From Siphlonurus alternatus (lineage: Eukaryota; Arthropoda; Insecta; Ephemeroptera; Siphlonuridae): a stretch of 64,000 nt of DNA. The position numbers were made by a program, and so were the translations under genes. Below are positions 1 through 15,100 of this stretch, piece after piece (within the stretch, counting starts at the first letter, position 1; each line of letters begins with the position of its first letter). The notes beneath the pieces are model-generated. The model saw nothing but the letters and a program-made list of their open reading frames with translations, was not told the DNA's origin and made no database searches. Location of the stretch: the NCBI GenBank assembly GCA_949825025.1, contig OX463785.1, forward strand, positions 16,369,971 to 16,433,970, written 5' to 3'.

Positions 1-586
1 ACAAGATAACATATTTCTTTTACTGAACTCAGAGTGTTAGTAAACATTTTTCAAACACTTTATTTTAAATTGGCCCTTATCATTATTTTTAATATCATAA
101 TAAAAGATATGACAGTTTTAAACATGACTGGTACAAAGTTTGCAATTTTACTGACGTCTTTTAAATTATAATTTCAATGCCATTATAAAAGCATAATGGA
201 TTTTATATTGCATTCTGAGAATTTAGCTTTAGTTAGTAATTAGAAATAAATTAGAAAAGACGGAATCAAAAACAGAAAAAAAGCTTCCAAGGGTATTTGC
301 TTTTTTTACCCACTGTTAAATTCAAATTTTTGAGGAAGAGTGAGCTTCAAGTATTCCCCCTTTCTACTGCACAGAGTAACTATTTGCAAAGACAGACAGT
401 AAAAAATACTAAATTTCATTGTATTTTGTCAATTTTGGGTGACCCCAAATCCAACTCTGACCCCTGATAATTAAAAACAACTTCTTAAAAAATATATTTC
501 TTGTGAAAATCATTAATAATGTAATTCATCTTGAGCCAGTTTCTCCCCTGGATTTATCCCGACACTAACGTACCTCAATGTTGCAG
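1..586 (+). other. Intron of PDSS1 (upstream part)
   Basis: AT-rich sequence before the first visible PDSS1 exon. It ends in a normal acceptor (TTGCAG at 581-586). I see no coding exon or recognisable repeat in it. The earlier PDSS1 exons must lie to the left of the window. Confidence 0.7.
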
Positions 587-1737
587 TGTGTGATGTTGGG
601 TGGTGCTGATGAGACCATCTCTGAGCTGGCCTTCCAGTACGGCCGCAACGTGGGCCTTGCCTTCCAGTTGGTGGACGACCTGCTGGACTTCGTATCCTCC
701 TCGGAGGCCATGGGAAAACCCACCGCAGCAGACCTCAAGCTGGGACTCGCAACCGCCCCCGTGCTCTTTGCCTGCGAGAAGGTGAGCTAAAATAGGGATG
801 CTTTTGTGGCGTTGGAGAATGTCAAAGTAGACCTTAAAGAATATATACAGGACTTAGTATGGGCTTTGCCATTTCCTGTGTATCCTCTTGAGTAGTTTTG
901 TCATATTTTGATCATGGAATTATTTGTATTTTGTCTATTTCTACTCAATAAAATATATATTATTATTATTATTATTATATTGAAATAAAGCTTGTTTATA
1001 GAATGTAGCATTTCAAAATAACCTTATACTGTAGTGACCATATTGGTGGCTAATAATCATGATAGTGTTTTCTATATAATCATAGAAGCTCACTGAAAAT
1101 ATAATATGTGACTCGTTCATTACATGTCAGTAATGTTATCTCTGTAAATATTGGTTGTAATTAGTAAGGACCTTTTATTTTAAATTGGTGCATTTCTAAT
1201 ACCACACAGTGTAAAATATTTTATATAAAAAAGGTGATATTCAGAATTCAATGTTTAATATTTTTACTTTGAATCTTATAATATTCATTTAAAAAAAAAA
1301 AATAATAAAATAAAGTTAGCTTGAAAGTTGAGAAACAAAAATATTTTACCTTTTTAGTTTGATTCAAACCTCCCAGAAGCTAATATTGTTTTTCTTCAAG
1401 CCCCCAACTACTTTTTTTTTTCCTGTATTTTATTTTAGAAAAACTGGTTGTAACATATTTATTTATTTTAAATATATTTCTAATTTCCTTTACTAATTCA
1501 TTCTCTGGTCCACAGTACCCTGAGCTGAACCCAATGATCATGCGTCGTTTCCAAGAGCCTGGTGATGTTGAACGAGCATTTGAGTTGGTTCACAAGTCCC
1601 AGGGATTGGAGCAGACTCGCTTCCTGGCTCGTAAACACTGTCTGGAGGCTGCACGTTTGGCTTCGTCACTCGCAGAATCTCCCTTCCAGAAAGCTTTGCT
1701 CACTGCTGGAGACCTAGCCATCAACAGAATGAAGTAA
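587..1737 (+). CDS. PDSS1: Decaprenyl diphosphate synthase subunit 1, C-terminal two exons (partial)
   Basis: The exons are 587-781 and 1516-1737, joined in phase 0 (donor AAG|gtgagc, acceptor cacag|TAC), and they end in TAA. The product is the C-terminal part of a trans-polyprenyl diphosphate synthase. It contains YGRNVGLAFQLVDDLLDF, which carries the second aspartate-rich motif (DDLLD) that binds the Mg-diphosphate of isopentenyl diphosphate. This is followed by GKPTAADLKLGLATAPVLFA and then MIMRRFQEPGDVERA, which match the C-terminus of PDSS1/COQ1. In known biology this enzyme makes the isoprenoid tail of ubiquinone in mitochondria, as a heterotetramer with PDSS2. The first aspartate motif and the targeting peptide are off the left edge. 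The identification rests on family motifs recalled, not searched. Confidence 0.93.
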
Positions 1738-3022
1738 AAACCTCCACAAAAACTTTTAGACCCAGCACAAGAAGAAAAAAGTATTGCAGTATTTATATAA
1801 CTGGAGATATTAATGATGGAATTTATTGTTGTATTTATATGCAAAAATGAGATTTTTTTAGATATTAAAGCTGGATTTAATAATTTTTTTCTGTATATAA
1901 TGATTTTAATTATAATAATCCAGGGAATTTTAATATTAAACCTTAATTTAATGAAATTTTTTTAAATTAATGACAGTACTTAATTATAAATTTGGATTTA
2001 TTTTAATTTAAATTGAGGTTTAAATATATCAAGAAGTGTGTGCAAAGATTAGACAATAGTAATATATTCTTTAGTGTCTTCTAAAATTTGCACATTTATT
2101 TGAATTTTTGCACTTTTGCGTTTTAATAATTAATGAATATATCTTGCTTACATTTAATGACAGTTTTATGTGTGCTGTTATTCTTTCCCCCCCCCCCCAA
2201 GTTCTAAAAGTGTTGTATTAGTAAAATATTTATCATTAATATCTCCAGATATTAGAATTTTTTTCTTAAAAGAATTAAAATATAAAATGTAAAGAAAATT
2301 GAGTAGAAATTAAATTATCATGTAGTTTCAAGAAATTATAATTTTATCTAGCATTGCATATTTTCATTGTTTTTGTAAAACAACTTTCTTCAACAACTTT
2401 TCTTGCTGCTATTATCCGAAGTGCAATATATTGTAATTATTAATTATAATTATTTTTTTTGTTTTTAATTTTACGTAAATATAATATATAATAAGAACAT
2501 CTGTAATGTTATATATTAATAATAAGGACTTAAGAGCCCTTAATCAGAAATAATATATTATATATAATAACTAACACTAAATAAAATATATAAAAAAAAC
2601 ATACTTAAAATATAAAATAATACCCTTAAGGGACTTAAGTGCCTTGTTTAATTTTTTAAATAAATAAAATATGATTAATATAATAAAATAGACAATTATT
2701 ATAAATTAATCATTATTTTAAAAAAAATATATATTATATATATCAAAGTAATATGTTAAAAGTATACCACTTGAATTTTCATTTAAAAAAATGTAATTCT
2801 TTTATTAAATTTCATAAATTTATATCTCATTTGGTATACTTTTCATGCATTCATTTATATATTAAAAAAAAATATATACATCATACCTTTGTATCCCAAA
2901 GTCTGTTAATATTTTTGTAGTAACCGAGTTGTTATTATATTTTTATTGCAAATCATATGCTCACATAATAATAAATAATATTAATAAAAATAATTATAAA
3001 TAATATATAAATAAAGGTCATT

Positions 3023-3311
3023 ACCAAAGTCTTCTACTCGCACAATGGTTGTAACAAACCATTGTTTATAATGTCTGTCGCATGAAGCCTTTTTCATTGT
3101 TAAATATGGGACGACGTAGTGCCTGATTTTGCCACCAGAGCAGAGAACGTAATGGCATTGTTGGCGCTAGGCAACGGTGTAAACTTCATAATTAACGGTC
3201 ATTTTCCATAAGTTAACATGTAAATCAACAACCGTCCCATGTTTTTCCTTTCACGCGACAGACATTACACAACAATACTTTGTTTACTAACAACGAGCAG
3301 AAGACTTTGCA
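3023..3311. mobile_element. MITE family N, copy 1 (ACCAAAGTCTTCT ends)
   Basis: The ends are inverted: ACCAAAGTCTTCTACTCG on the left and CGAGCAGAAGACTTTG on the right. The interior shares long blocks with copies at 52150-52429 and 58936-59190, for example TTTTGCCACCAGAGCA, GTAATGGCATTGTT and AACAATACTTTGTTTA. It is non-coding and presumably a non-autonomous DNA transposon. Confidence 0.75.
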
Positions 3312-4010
3312 TTTTACTCATTTCATTTATTATGCATATATTTTGCCAGCCAGTGTTTAAAAAAAATTGTAAATAGCTGTTAAATATCAAACGTGTTTTG
3401 TTTGTTTGATATTATTATGCAAAGTATATATATATATTGGTAATTTACCCTTTACCAAATCATTTTATTTTAATAGTACTTAAATATTATATATTAAAAA
3501 AATGTAAATAAATTATTTTCCTTTTCATGCGGACATTTAAAAAAAAAAAAAAAAACTTTTCATTACAACGAAACTTTTTCATTTTATAATTATAAATACA
3601 TTTAATGTTATTTTAATATTTCTTTTATAAATATAATATTTTAATAGCATTATAAATGTATAATGTATAAAATAATATAATGCTCTCTTACTCTGTCTCG
3701 TAATTCCGCACGAAATTATTGTTATTTTGTTTTATAATAAATATTATTGTCATGATCTAAATTAATCCACGCACATAATTAAAAAACATGGTGAAGGATA
3801 AATACAAAATACAATGTATCATATTAATTGATTTTTAAAAAAAATATATAGTTTTTATTGTAGAGGGTCAATTTTTATAATAAAATATTCTAAAAAAAAT
3901 GAAAAAAAAATATGTCTATTTTTTTATAATTTATATCCTTATTATTTTAATAAGTAATTAACTCTCAACTTTATCATTAATATTATAATAAAAATATATT
4001 ATATATACAC

Positions 4011-4227
<217 letters not shown>

Positions 4228-4696
4228 AGCAAGTTTGGTTTTTCAATGGTTTTCAATTAAAGCATTTACAGTTTAAAGTTATTATATATTATAATAATAT
4301 ATACCATCTTGAAAATAGAAACAAAATAATCAGAATTATATAGTAATAATAATTTAATTGTACTACAATTAATAATTGAAAAATGATGCAAATTGAAATT
4401 TTAATATTATATCAATTCCGTTTCCAATCTCGGCTGAAAATTTTATATTTTAAATATACGTGGATTTACGCACGTACACCGTTATTCGATCGCCTTGAAA
4501 AAGCTAGATACTCAGTACTAGCGTGTGGCGTGTGAGTATTAGAATTGGTATAACGTGTAGAACAAGTTGCATACATCAAAGGGGCAACAAAAAATATCAA
4601 GGTCCTGACGTGAATTAGCAGAATAGATTTGAGCTTTATCAGCATTAAATAACAAAATTACTTATCAAGCATTAACCTCTTCAACAATACGCGGTA

Positions 4697-5083
4697 TTAA
4701 GGTAATGCCGAACAGCTGTTCGACGTATTTCCCTTTGATTAACATGTAAACCTTAGAAAATTCACAAAAATTCTGAAATTTTTTTTGAGAGACAGATATT
4801 AGTGCCTAAAAGCCATAGAAAAAATTTCAAAACAATTTAACGAGCCGATTATTTTTTAATTATTATTATTTTTTTAATTTTCAGCATAGGGCTTTCCCAT
4901 GGAGAGACAAACTAAGAATTCAATTTCAAAAAATTGGCTTGTTAAATTGTTTTGAAACTTTTTCTATGGCTTTTAGGCACTAATATCTACCTCTCAAAAA
5001 AATTTCAGAATTTTTATGAATTTGCTAAGGTTTACATGTTAATCAAAGGTAAGTACGTCGAACAGCTGTTCGGCGTTATCACA
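4697..5083. mobile_element. Foldback element (family O)
   Basis: Imperfect palindrome. The left end TTAAGGTAATGCCGAACAG recurs inverted at the right end as CTGTTCGGCGTTATCAC. Inner arm blocks such as GCCTAAAAGCCATAGAAAAA also recur inverted. The start of the arm, after a TTAA, resembles the GGTAAGGTAACGCC ends of family C. The 84-residue reading frame at 4952-5206 overlaps the right arm and is not considered real. Confidence 0.7.
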
Positions 5084-5360
5084 AACAAAAAGAAAAAAAA
5101 AAGTGACACCACATTTCAGGATCTCACCGTAATGAATATTTTAGAAAGCAATATTTACAACGCAATATTTTTTATAAATAATAAATATAAGTTACAACGC
5201 TTCTAATTTAAAATTCTCTTTTAAAATATTACTTATTTATAATTCAAAATCTCAACTCAATATATAAAACTAAAATCAAAGTTAGTTCAGCATCCATTCT
5301 TCACATTATTACAGTACAGAATACTTGTTCAAAATATTTCTGTGGATTTGAGCACTAATC

Positions 5361-8300
5361 ATGCCTGAATTCAGCCTAATGGAACTGACGAGTTCAGTAA
5401 GAAAATTTATGATGATCAGTGGGCAATTCTTACCGCCTAAAGATCCTCTGAAAATCGCTCGCTGGTTCATCACTGCAGGTATTTAATTTAACTAGAATAA
5501 AAAAATGCTTTTACATATATGGTTTTTTACATATTTTTTAATAAAAAAAGTATATATAAGTTCACGAAGATATTAATTAGGGTTACAGGTAAAAAGATAG
5601 CATTTTTAACTGTAGATTCGGTATATAGTATTTGATTTATTTAAAATGAGAATCTGTATGCCATAGTTTTAATTATACGATAATATTTGAAAGGTGTATT
5701 TGAAAATTCAATGGCCAAAAAGTATTACAATCAAATATTTCATTCTATACTAGATTAACAATTCAAATATTAATTTATAAAATAATGTTTTATTAATAAT
5801 AATTATAGGTATATCATATTATAATTTTATATTATAGCTGCATGTAATTTTATAATGCATTCTTTTTGGTCTCATTTATTATTATTCAAACAATTGGTGT
5901 TCCTAACCTTCCCCATTCCTTATATTGTTGATGTATTATTTTTTTAAATTAAAAATCTGAGAATTGTGTTAATTATGTTATGTATTAATTCATCTTGAAA
6001 GTAATTCTTATTGTCTTATTGTGTGATATATTTTTATTGAGGTATGCTTTATTCAAAGACTCGAAGGTCACCACAATTTAAAGACAACATTTTCAAATAA
6101 TTTTTCTTGTCCTTGTTTTATTTAATTAATGCAGCCTGTGAAAGTTAATTAAAATTAATTATTAGTGATATAATACAATATTGAAAAAACTAAGTATATT
6201 ATATATGGAAAGACAAGAACATGTACAAATTTTAGTTATTAAATAGACTAAAATAGTGATATATCGTATAAAAATTGCGTTATACTCTTTTTTTTTTATA
6301 CTGGATTCCGGAACAATATTTAAAGTAAAGTGCGCGCTAGAAAAAAAAGTTGAGTTAGTATTTTCTAAAAATAGTTCAAGTCGTCCTCCATATCAAACCA
6401 AAATTAAAAAAATTCTATCTCAAATAGGTTTGCCAGAAAAAAATTCCAAAGTCAGAGTGAACGCGTCGCTTAACATGGGGCCTTACCTGACAAAAACCCT
6501 CGAATATCTCGAAAAAATACACCGTTAGGTGGTATGACAAAAATATAGTGATGTTCTATGACCCAAGCTTTAACCAAAAACCGATTAAAAAAAAATTCTC
6601 TCGAATCCATTTTTCCGTAAAAAAATCAAGAAAATCTACCATGTTAATTCCCATAAGATTTTTTATTATTTTTTTACGGAAAAATGGATTCGAGCGAAAT
6701 TTTTTTTAATCGGTTTTTGGTTAAAACTTGGGTCATAGAACATCAATATATTTTTTTCATACCACCTAACGGTGTATTTTTTCGAGATATTCGAGGGTCT
6801 TTGTCAGGTAAGGCCCCATGTTAAGCGACGCGTTCACTCTGACTTTGGAATTTTTTTCTGGCAAACCTATTTGAGATAGAATTTTTTGAATTTTGGTTTG
6901 ATATGGAGGACGACTTGAACTATTTTTAGAAAATACTAACTCAACTTTTTTTTCTAGCGCGCACTTTACTTTAAGAAATTGAACGTTAATTTAATGTTAC
7001 TTTGAAGTTTAGGTTCCGTCAAAAAATTTAAAATATTTTTATATATAATATATTTATACTAGCTGTATTTTATATAAATGTCCCTGAACTCACAAAAGAA
7101 ACAAAAAATAATACAAAACAAAAAATAAAAAATCAATATATATAATAAAAATAAAAACAGATTGTCCACTATATTAAATCAAATCACTCAAGAAGAACTA
7201 TTAGCTTTAACCCAAAGCTATTCACCATTGTCATGATGACTTGACCTTCAGGTAGTCTGGTGACCTTGACCATTTTCGCGAGCGTCGAGTTGGTGATCAG
7301 CGCCGCGACCCAGCTCGGCTCGGCTCTGGAAATCATCACCATTTTACTAACTTTCTTGGAAATGTGTTTCCGAGTCTTCTACCTCTCGAGTAAGGAAGGA
7401 GAAATGATGAAAATGATCACCGCCTTTCAATACTTCCCAGGTAATGTCCAAAGTATCAACTTGCTAGTTAGTACCAATATTATAGGGCTCCCTACAAAAT
7501 AATTTTGGAACAGCAAAAATTTTATTTTTAGTATTTAACTATTTATGAAATATGAACATATTAAAATAATATATTGTTAATAAATTTAAAGAGAATTAAA
7601 TTGATATTACACGTATGTTAATTACGTACACTTTTGATTTACATATTCATTATTCTAACCTATAAAAAAGTAGCCCAGAAACCAATTTACCTTGTCGACC
7701 TATTTAATTAAACTGACGTTCCCCGCGCGGTTACGAGTTTCAAACTCTTGGGGTATACTGAATAATTTCATATGATTTATAAGTGTTATATATATGCCTG
7801 TTTTTATCAATAAATAAATTGAAAAAATAAATCAAAAGAGTAGAATTTCAAAATTTATGCACGACGTTTTGCATAATTTTCAGGGGATGAGAAAAACTTA
7901 AAAGTTGCAACTATTTTTTTGCAGTGACTTGCGCGTCGTTCTCTCTGTCAGAACGTACAATGCAGACTCGTTCTCTGCGACGTTCCAAGCGGACGTTCCT
8001 GCTGTTCAGCGGCTACATCTTCATGGTACTCACCGGCTACCTCTCTCTGCCGTTCCTGCCCCGAGGACCCGACCTCTCGGCCCTCGGGTTCGCCCCTAGT
8101 GACATCACTGCCAGTATCGTCAACCCCGCTCGCGAACGTCCGCTTTATATCCCCATGTGGGTACCGGACGGCGAAGAGTCGCTGCAGTCTCCGGGATATG
8201 AGGTCCTAGTCTGCTGGCAGGTGATGGATGAAGAGCTCTTTGCAAGTCTCAGGATTTTTAGTTAGATCACGACTGCGTGTATGTTTTGTTAGTGGTGGCC

Positions 8301-9114
8301 AGATTATATTATAAAATTGCAATATATTCGTTTTTTTTTTATCAAAACACAATTGGATACTATTAAAGATTTTACAACGTAAGCTCTTTGATAATAAACT
8401 TACTATTATAATTAATCGCTAAGTTTAAAACCCCGAACCTTCCGAAACCCTAACTTATTATGTGTTTCACCGGTTTATTAGAAGCTGAGGTGGCCACGGC
8501 ATTTGCCTGTGACCTGTGATTGAGGAAAACGTGGAAACCTCAGCCAAAATGGACGCTACAGCTTTTGCCAATGAACCGAAAGTGCATAAGTGCATATTTG
8601 GCTCAAAAAAAAAAAACTCTTAACTTTACATTCTCTCTCCCAAAAGATATTGCTTAAAAACATTCAAGTGTAGAGAAGTGCACTTTTACCTATACTGATA
8701 ACATGAGTTGAAGTGCGCTTGAAAGTTAATAAACAATGTCTGCAATCAGGGGTAAGATTTCAAGTAAATTAAAACGCATTATGACTTGAGAAGTTTTTCA
8801 CATCAAAAGCATTTTCCTTTAGTATTAAACCGATATGTTTTGTGAATGAAAATGTTGACACTAAAATTTAGCAAGTGTCAGTAGAAAGTCACTCTGACAG
8901 TCTGACGTTAATTGAAAAGCGCTATTAAGAAGCTTTCTCAATAATGTATCAACAATTTATCTTGGTAATTCAATTAACATAATTTTTTAATTCCTATAAC
9001 TCTATAATATGAAATCATGTTATATGAAAGTTAGGATATAATATTTATCAAAATTCCACAATAATTTTCATTATTATTATTTTTTTGCAAGTGCAAGAAG
9101 GTTTATTAAAAATG

Positions 9115-9186
<72 letters not shown>

Positions 9187-12100
9187 CCGCGCGGACAACA
9201 TTTATATAGTACTCTGTATATAAATATAATATCCTCTCATATTGTGTACTGTACGTTATGCAGGCTTGGAGTTTCGTGGTCTTGGTGTGCGTATTCTGTG
9301 CCTCCGACTGCCTTCTCTACACATTCATCATCTATATCGTGGAGGGTATGCATCACCTTGAAAGGGTTGGACCTGGTCATTCACACCCTGGGGATTTTGG
9401 GTCATTGACCTTGTCAAAATCGGTGCTCAACTCTAGAGGTCAGGTGCTCCACTCTCAACTCTCGTCAGAACCTCAAATCCTACTGAACAAAAACAAGGTC
9501 CAAGGTCCAGGGGCTCGTAACAAACGTAGAGGCCAAGAGATGTTCAAGAGGGCTGAAACGGAGTACAAGATCTGGGTGATACAACATCAGTTTCTGCTCA
9601 AGTAAGTAGATTATTAACGAAATTTACAGTTTTGGTAATAAATGCAAAATTGTATTATAAATGTAAGATTTTTGTTTTTCTTTTTGAATATATTGCCTAT
9701 TTACGAATAAATCTGACACTATGTATAAAAGGTTTTATTACAAAGACTCATAAATTGTGGTCATTATTAATAGTAAAAATAAGAAATTCAAAAACTAGAA
9801 CATAAAGTATATTAAAAAAATAATTAAATTTAAGTTTCGAAAATATTAATATTATAAATTAATTTTTTTTAAGATTTTTTTAAGATTTTAATTTAATGGT
9901 CTTATTTTAATTCAACGATGCAATTTACTGAGATATTGGTTTTAATCGATTTGTTTAATTATTTTTCAGTCTGGCTATTGAAGTGAGACGATTTTTTTCA
10001 CCAATAATTTGGGGAACATTTTTTATTAATGGTGCTGTTCTATGCGTTCTGGCATACGTTCTAGTAAAGGTAAGTAAAATAATTTTTTGCTTTGAAAAAA
10101 TTACGCGTTAACTATTTAAAAAATATTATATAAGACTCTCAGCTTAAAAAAGTTAGTAAATTAAAAAACGACTTAGCTAGCTCTACTGTATGTATAAAAT
10201 ATAGAGCGCTAAAAATGTAGTTATAAAATGGTTACTTAAAAGTAACACAATAATATTTACAATTAATGTAATATAATTAATATAACAATGTAATACACGT
10301 GTCGTGAGTAAAGTGAATGTAATCTAGCAAAGTACATCATGTGATTTTTTTTTTGTTAACAACAATTATCTTTTATTGCAACTCTTCATTTTAATTAAAA
10401 GAATAATAATAAAGATTATTTTCATATAAAAAATGAAAGGATATTTAAAACAATTTATTTAAATAATGACGATATTAACAAAAAAATTAGATCAACGGGG
10501 ATGAGTCTGCAGAAACTAAGTGACCCAGTGAGAATAATAATGTTTGTTTTATTTCACCACTTTTCGACGGTGAGAGGTGCACATAATAAATAATTGCACA
10601 TCGTCCGTCACTCGGAGTACTATTTTCTGATTTACAACATCAAAAATACAAAGTGAGAGAAGGATATTTTTACGGCTAATAAACAATAATTTTACTCTCG
10701 GTTAATTGTTTAATAGTTTCCTGTTTTTACGTAATGAAATAAAATATTAAATATAATATTTTGCTTCAATAAACAATTATTATTCATTGATGACGGATAA
10801 TGTTATTCTTATGAGGCGTCATCAACGAATATACGTAACACCGTCATGTGAGCGTAGTGAATGTAGTTTATTATTTTGTCATTTTATTACCGTGGGATTT
10901 TGTAATTTAAAGGAAGAGATTTCATTCGTGCTAATAATTTAAGTATATATATGATCTAAAAAAAATCTAACTATAATTTTATGTACACGAGTAAAATATT
11001 TAAACATATAGCAAAAAAAAGATCACAATTTCAAATTTCAATCATGCCAAAATTGTAGCAAATATTTTTATTCTAATAATTAATTTACGTAATTTAAAAC
11101 AATTATACTTTTTTTATTTCATTATAATATTTCACTAGTACGTACGAGGGTTAACAGTTTTTTGTGATGAAAATCAAGAAAAATATTTGAAAAAAACGCA
11201 AATAATCGTTGGTTTCTAAAATAGTTGTAATATATGCATATATATAGCAGAATAAAAATGGGGGGGGGGGGAGTTCGAAACGACCCTCGATTTAAATCAG
11301 AAGCATGTTAAAAAAAATTAAAGTTTTTTGTCACTATTATTATTATTTTTTTTTTTTTTGCAAAAATACATTGCTGCGTGGCTAACTATAAGGGGCCGGA
11401 TTACAATTTTTTTTTCAGAATTTTTGGAGCAGTATTTCACATTTTTTTCCTGCTTTAAAAGAGTGACGGGTCGTTTCGACCCCCCCCCCCCCTCCCCCCA
11501 CCCATGGCAATGCTAGGGTTAATGCATAGCACGATACTATCCATAATTAATGCACTACACGATCGTGTTCCAGCTGCGTGACGTGGTGGGAATTTTGTGC
11601 GTGTTCGGTCACTTCAGCTGCATTCTCATCAAACTCTACGTGATGGCCACTTTTGGAGAAGAACTCAGAGAGGAAGTGAGTGACGTCACTTGCCCCTCAG
11701 TTTAAGAACAATAGCATGGGAATCATGACGTCATTTGCCACTCAATATAATTATTTTAAATTTGGAAAAAAAAATATTTTAAATTAATTTTTAGAGATAT
11801 AATAAAAAATGGACAACCTGCATGATTTTTTTATTGCAGAATGGAGGGCACCAAATTACTCTCTTTTTTTTTTATTATTATTTTTAGTAAAGTATATTGC
11901 TAAAAATGTTGGAAAAGTTTGGATTTTAACCAACGCCCCTTTTAGTCTTTATACTCCCTATCCTTTTATTAATAAGAAGTGGCACCTATATATTGACACC
12001 TCCCTCTGTACTTTCAATAATTTTTTATATAAAAATAGTTCCTCTGCTCTAAAAATCAGAGCAACATAATTTGGTGCTTTTTAAATTTTTCTGCATTAAA

Positions 12101-15100
12101 AAAATTTCCTGCAATTTATTCCTTGAATCTTACAGGATTATTAAATAATAATATTTAATAATAATATACCTGCATTAAATCAATATAAGTTTAAGAAGTT
12201 AAAGGACACTTTGTATTCAAGATAAATCTCTTTTTATGACGTAAAAATGAAAGGATTTTTATAAATGACCATTAAATTTCCATTCAATGATTTCACCTCG
12301 ATCTCGTTGCAAGATGCACGTCTGGAAATTTGTGCATAATACGATAACAGAGAGACTTATGCAATCGTGAAAAGTCATGGCCGTTCATCATAAAGTCCGT
12401 ATTATTATTGTTACTGCAATGAAATGTACTGAGAGGTATGGAGGATTAAAACTTTTACTAAATTGACTTGCTTGCTTGAACATTTCATATTTGTTTTGTA
12501 ATAAAATCTTAGAGATTTTATTGTGAAGGTAAAATTATGCAAACTTATTGTATATTTCATAGATGTCATTTAAGGTAGAGATAATACGGATCAGCTGGCC
12601 CAATGCTAAAAAAATCCCATTCATAAAAATTATGAAAAAAATTTAAAATGTTCTCCTCTACATCCCCTATCAGTAGGTAAAATATCAGGTATACAAAAAG
12701 GAGCTAGTTTTCGAGTTATTAATTTTTAAAGTTGACTAATTTAACATGGAGAAATAGAACTTCCATGTTAAATTGGTCAACTTTAAAAATTAATAACTCG
12801 AAAACTAGCTCGTTTTTGTATACCTGATATTTTACCTACTGATAGGGGATGTAGAGGAGAACACTTTAAATTTTTTTCATAATTTTTATGAATGGGATTT
12901 TTTTAGCATTGGGCCAGCTGATCCGTATTATCTCTACCTTAAATGTTATTTAAAGTAAAGTGCGCGCTAGAAAAAAAAGTTGAGTTAGTATTTTCTAAAA
13001 ATAGTTCAAGCAGTCCTCCATATCAAACCAAAATTAAAAAAATTCTATCTCAAATAGGTTTGCCAGAAAAAAATCCAAAGTCAGAGTGAACGCGTCGCTT
13101 AACATGGGGCCTTACCTGACAAAAACCCTCGAATATCTCGAAAAAATACACCGTTAGGTGGTATGAAAAAAATATAGTGATGTTCTATGACCCAAGCTTT
13201 AACCAAAAACCGATTAAAAAAAAATTCTCTCGAATCCATTTTTCCGTAAAAAAATAATAAAAAATCTTATGGGAATTAACATGGTAGATTTTCTTGATTT
13301 TTTTACGGAAAAATGGATTCGAGAGAAATTTTTTTTAATCGGTTTTTGGTTAAAGCTTGGGTCATAGAACATCACTATATTTTTTTCATACCACCTAACG
13401 GTGTATTTTTTCGAGATATTCGAGGGTTTTTGTCAGGTAAGGCCCCATGTTAAGCGACGCGTTCACTCTGACTTTGGAATTTTTTTCTGGCAAACCTATT
13501 TGAGATACAATTTTTTTAATTTTGGTTTGATATGGAGGACTACTTGAACTATTTTTAGAAAATACTAACTCAACTTTTTTTTCTGGCGCGCACTTTACTT
13601 TAATATAATAATGCATAATATATTACATTGTGGCTACTGTAAAAAATGTAATAATTCTACCTCATTAAATTTTAGAATTGTATGTCTAATTCTGAAATAT
13701 ATTACATTAAATATAGAGAGCTATTAAAAAATTTACTCTAAAAGCTTTGTTTTTCTTCTAATTTTAAATTTTTTAAAATCTTTCTTTCTATCATGACTAC
13801 ATTTCAAACGATAGTCCCAGGTATTTAAAAGTTGCGATCACGTTTTTAAAAGTTATAGTCGATTAATAATAAACTCTTCCATGTCACGATCGATCGATTA
13901 TTATTTCTCAATTCTTTCTCTTTAACTTAATAAATGAAATATGAATAATTAACTTCTCCTCTCAGAGCACGCGACTACCGACCACCGTGGTGGACAAAGT
14001 GTACCCTCGTCTTGGGGCCACCCGCCGTAACGACGCGAGCATCATCAGTCTACGCTGCAAGAACCCTGTCACCCTGACCGGCCTGGGATTCTTCGACCTC
14101 TCAGTTGAGATCTTCGGCAGGGTAACCTCACTTTCTGTCACAGTGAAAAGTGACAATTATTGTTATTGATCAGGAATGAGTAGAATTTGCCTTTATAAGA
14201 GCGCTGATAGAGCTAATAAGGTTGATAAAATAGGAATAAAAATAAATTGGAGGGAAATAAAGCTATATATAATGGGGCATATTATTATATTATAGTCATA
14301 ACATGACCATTGTTATTTGCCACGTGTGGCAATAAATAAACACTAGGTCTGTTCGTAAATACACAATTAGAAAAAATCGATTATTTGTGATGAACCTTCC
14401 GTAAATGGAACATAAGGTTTATCACAAAAAATCGATTCGTTAATTCTGATTATGTATTTACGAATAGACCTAATAATAATTATTTATTATATTTGCTGCA
14501 ACTTTAATGACACAAAATACCCATCGTGATATTAAATATATATATCACTTAATTGTTTCAGTTTTTAGTTATAATATGGTTCACAAACACGAGTTTTACA
14601 TTATGTTATCTTTGTGACTATACCTCATCTGGATCATCACCGACTATTTTGATCAGTCCTTGAATCAAATTCGATCGTTATTACTGACAATTAATTTCAG
14701 TTTCCATGTGTTTTAAAATTTTTCTTCTTGTAATAAATCTGCAGTATAGAAATTTTTTACAACTATAGATTGAAGTTGTAGATGTGATATAAATTAAAAA
14801 AAAAAAAAAACAAGCTATATAGTATACAGTTAGTAAGTCAAGCGGAAATACCACTGTGTGTATATAGGACATTGACGATTGTATATCGAATGAATGATAA
14901 GGAAGAAAAATAATAATACATTTTATCAGGAACAGGAAATACCAACAATGTAATTTTATTTACTGAATATTTATTGTATTTTTATTAAGAAATATTCAGG
15001 ACGTAAAGTATACTTATTCATGCAAACACTTAATTCTGATAGTTGTATTTATTGTAAACTTGTGGATATTAAAATAGTGAAAAAAAAAAGAAAATTTACC

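Noticed and set aside
6256..6528. 90-residue frame as a host gene
   Set aside because: Most of it lies in the arm of element A and recurs in copy 2; it is transposon-derived, so it is only discussed as such.
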